The notes beneath the pieces were generated by a model that was not told where the DNA came from, searched no databases, and worked only from the letters and a program-made list of their open reading frames with translations. Of a DNA stretch of 64,000 bases, positions 63,981-64,000 are shown piece by piece. The stretch is from JALHUB01 sp963719465 (GTDB taxonomy: Bacteria > Chloroflexota > Dehalococcoidia > DSTF01 > JALHUB01). The stretch spans positions 1-64,000 of the forward strand of contig OY970386.1 of the NCBI GenBank assembly GCA_963719465.1, written 5' to 3'. Within the stretch, counting starts at the first letter, position 1, and each line of letters starts with the position of its first letter. The position numbers and the translations under genes are program-made.

Positions 63981-64000
63981 AGGTCGTCTGTCATCAACGG
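63962..64000. repeat. Inverted repeat at the right edge
   Basis: CCGTTGATG and CATCAACGG (9 bp each) enclose a second inverted pair AAGACC/GGTC(G)TCT, forming an extended hairpin of 39 bases. No T run follows within the window. Could be a terminator, an origin-type hairpin or a protein site. Confidence 0.5.

Larger units (their letters stand above)
55517..64000. mobile_element. Unit 4: integrative/mobilisable element at tRNA-Gly(UCC), right end outside the window
   Basis: Begins at the half-tRNA at 55517 and runs off the window. Order: repeat B, M23/FG-GAP surface protein, repeat C, initiator-like protein, restriction endonuclease and methyltransferase, coupling ATPase, membrane protein, replication-relaxation protein. 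All genes face left. The coupling ATPase and relaxation protein indicate transfer by conjugation or mobilisation. An integrase and an intact tRNA-Gly(UCC) are expected beyond 64000. Confidence 0.65.

Overview
High-GC bacterial chromosome segment, most likely from an anaerobic or facultative member of the Chloroflexota (Dehalococcoidia-like). This is inferred from the mix of gene families, not from a marker tree: pan operon, AmmeMemoRadiSam genes, a fused CoA-dehydratase activase, an FmdB-type zinc ribbon, a DUF1461/TIGR01906-type membrane protein, secreted Thr-Pro-rich proteins and many PD40-type beta-propeller lipoproteins. No rRNA gene, complete tRNA or CRISPR array was seen.

Positions 1 to about 45.2 kb are mostly core genome. 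In order: uvrB (cut by the left edge), ruvA-ruvC-yebC, panC-panB-panD with a structured leader that holds an intrinsic terminator, glmS, PEP synthase, a TolB-like lipoprotein, dGTPase, an SH3/CARDB surface protein, dnaG-rpoD, an FmdB zinc ribbon, mazG, archease-rtcB, two tandem beta-propeller lipoproteins, a probable HEPN protein between 19-bp direct repeats, mscS, pcrA/uvrD, a DsrE-like gene run into an Eis-like acetyltransferase, the AmmeMemoRadiSam pair, metG-tatD-polyprenyl synthase, and recO-ybjQ-recR-ybaB-dnaX-ybeY. Four genes here (rtcB, the DsrE-like gene, ybaB, dnaX) each carry one single-base indel. dnaX is essential, so sequencing or assembly error is the first explanation to test.

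From 45.7 kb the layout changes. Four copies of the same 45-nt 3' half of tRNA-Gly(UCC), all on the minus strand, sit at 45702, 47943, 53493 and 55517. Each begins in the anticodon loop and ends with CCA, as expected for attachment sites left by elements integrating at a tRNA. They divide the region into units: (1) a 26-aa lysine-rich protein plus typA; (2) a 2-hydroxyacyl-CoA dehydratase-like protein plus a giant activase; (3) a two-gene CBASS (CD-NTase plus Cap15-like membrane effector); (4) an M23 peptidase/FG-GAP surface protein followed by a mobile backbone: replication-initiator-like protein, BglII/BstYI-like restriction-modification pair, VirD4/TraG-like coupling ATPase, a membrane protein and a replication-relaxation (MobC-like) protein, running off the right edge.

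Units 3 and 4 share both ends: a 142-144-bp att-plus-flank repeat on the left, and on the right a roughly 210-bp repeat that contains the 3' end of the initiator gene. Between these ends lies a different cargo in each (CBASS versus peptidase/FG-GAP). This suggests one element family with an exchangeable cargo slot and is the most notable feature of the window. The model predicts an intact tRNA-Gly(UCC) and an integrase beyond position 64000.
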